Part shown: positions 13,336 to 13,848 of the stretch, piece by piece | How positions within the stretch are numbered: position 1 is the stretch's first letter | Layout of the letters: every line of letters begins with the position of its first letter | NCBI GenBank assembly: GCA_900554705.1 | Contig: USIH01000041.1 | Location: 1 to 13,848 of the forward strand | Direction of reading: 5' to 3' | From: an uncultured Eubacteriales bacterium | Lineage (GTDB): Bacteria; Bacillota; Clostridia; Oscillospirales; Oscillospiraceae | Length of the DNA: 13,848 nucleotides | Translations under genes and position numbers: made by a program | The notes under the pieces: model-generated | Databases searched by the model: none | What the model was told of the DNA's origin: nothing | Seen by the model: the letters and a program-made list of their open reading frames with translations, nothing else

Positions 13336-13746
13336 ATGAAACGAATTTTACCGATCCTTTTGGCGCTGCTGCTCCTGACCGCCTGCGGCAAGAAGACGAG
13401 CGCGCCTGCCGCTACGCAGACGGAGCCTGCCAGCACGCAGGCCTACCTCCCCGAGCGCTATTATTTCTACAGCATGACGGCGGACGGGCAGACGCAGACG
13501 GTGGAGGACTTTGCGGCGATCGCAGAGGCGAACGACGAAACGTTCAACGACAGCGCGATGTATTTCGTGCTGAACGACGACGGCACGGCGCTGCTCAGCC
13601 TCGACGGCGAGACGCGCGAGATGCAGTGGCGAAACGGCCAGCTCTGGGAGAGCGAAGCGCCGGATCAGACCGTGCGCTTCACGCACAGCGACAGCGTCGT
13701 GACGATGGACTACGAGGGCGTCACGCTGGAGTTCCGCAAGCGCTGA
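13336..13746 (+). CDS. Small lipoprotein, fifth gene of the operon, paralogue of the previous one
   Basis: A 136-residue lipoprotein with lipobox LLTAC (Cys17), a short Ala/Thr linker and a beta-rich domain (about 40-135). It shares a spaced pattern with the preceding product: Tyr-rich first strand, a hydrophobic strand followed by DGTG or DGTA, a Trp strand and a final TLEF or TFEA strand. This small lipocalin-like layout is common among short clostridial lipoproteins of unknown function, by my recollection. The ATG lies 1 bp after the previous stop, with GAGG (13323-13326) as RBS 9 bp upstream; an in-frame ATG at 13321 is not used because it lies inside the previous gene ahead of that RBS. 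It is the last gene before an operon-end hairpin. Confidence 0.8.
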   Translation: MKRILPILLALLLLTACGKKTSAPAATQTEPASTQAYLPERYYFYSMTADGQTQTVEDFAAIAEANDETFNDSAMYFVLNDDGTALLSLDGETREMQWRNGQLWESEAPDQTVRFTHSDSVVTMDYEGVTLEFRKR

Positions 13747-13750
13747 CCCT

Positions 13751-13774
13751 CCACGCACAGCCCCACGCACAGCC
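13751..13774 (+). repeat. Two direct 12-bp repeats
   Basis: CCACGCACAGCC occurs twice head-to-tail (13751-13762 and 13763-13774) immediately after the last stop codon, followed by a partial CCGCACC. No role is evident. Confidence 0.7.
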
Positions 13775-13784
13775 CCGCACCGAT

Positions 13785-13816
13785 CAGCGGCGGCACGATC
13801 CCCCGTGCCGCCGCTG
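13785..13816. terminator. Strong hairpin at the operon end, no U-tract
   Basis: CAGCGGCGGCACG (13785-13797) pairs perfectly with CGTGCCGCCGCTG (13804-13816) around a 6-nt loop. A T-tract is missing on both strands; CAGACTGTC follows. It sits where the lipoprotein operon should end, so it is probably a terminator or an mRNA 3' stabiliser. The remaining sequence to 13848 shows no gene. Confidence 0.55.
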
Positions 13817-13848
13817 CAGACTGTCAAAAAAGTCCGTAACCGTCAAAA

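Overview
The window looks like chromosomal DNA from a GC-rich member of the Clostridia, probably an Oscillospiraceae/Ruminococcaceae-type gut anaerobe. Nearly every gene has a purine-rich Shine-Dalgarno, secreted products carry Gram-positive lipoboxes or SLH cell-wall anchors, and several families are typical of Bacillota (BlaI/M56 pairs, SLH-L,D-transpeptidase, YdjG/H/I proteins). The taxonomy is inference from gene content; no marker gene such as 16S rRNA is present. No tRNA, rRNA, CRISPR array, IS element or phage gene was seen.

Layout. (1) 1-113: about two and a half copies of a 44-45 bp intergenic tandem repeat, then a GC-rich non-coding stretch. (2) 206-2914, plus strand: a tight three-gene operon behind a palindrome-rich promoter. 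It encodes a BlaI-family repressor, a short M56 (BlaR1-type) membrane metalloprotease with no beta-lactam sensor domain, and a lipoprotein with a C-terminal FG-GAP/VCBS-like loop. (3) 2911-3543, plus: a nickel-handling pair, a His-rich small protein and a CooT-family protein, with its own promoter overlapping the preceding stop codon and a strong terminator after it. (4) 3576-4923, plus: a DarB/CbpB-like tandem CBS protein coupled to an RluA-family pseudouridine synthase. (5) 4932-5998, plus: phosphate acetyltransferase (pta) with its own promoter. (6) 6010-6165: stem-loop terminators between convergent genes. (7) 9469 down to 6164, minus: an M18 aminopeptidase followed 58 bp later by a secreted three-SLH, SH3, YkuD L,D-transpeptidase. 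(8) 9528-13816, plus: a five-gene operon divergent from the aminopeptidase gene. It encodes an SPFH protein with three C-terminal zinc ribbons (YdjI-like), a zinc-ribbon membrane protein (YdjG-like), a TPM-domain membrane protein (YdjH-like) and two small, apparently paralogous lipoproteins.

How the genes work together. Much of the window concerns the cell envelope. BlaI/M56/lipoprotein is a plausible wall-stress sensing unit, the SLH-L,D-transpeptidase makes 3-3 peptidoglycan cross-links, and the YdjI-G-H set corresponds to the partners of PspA in the Bacillus subtilis envelope-stress operon. The CooT pair and Pta belong to central anaerobic metabolism: nickel supply to enzymes such as CO dehydrogenase, and acetyl-CoA to acetyl-phosphate.

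The most interesting points are the YdjIGH operon without an adjacent pspA but with two extra lipoproteins, the sensorless M56 operon with a lipoprotein in third place, the His-rich/CooT pair, and a degenerate 35-bp duplication in the divergent promoter region.
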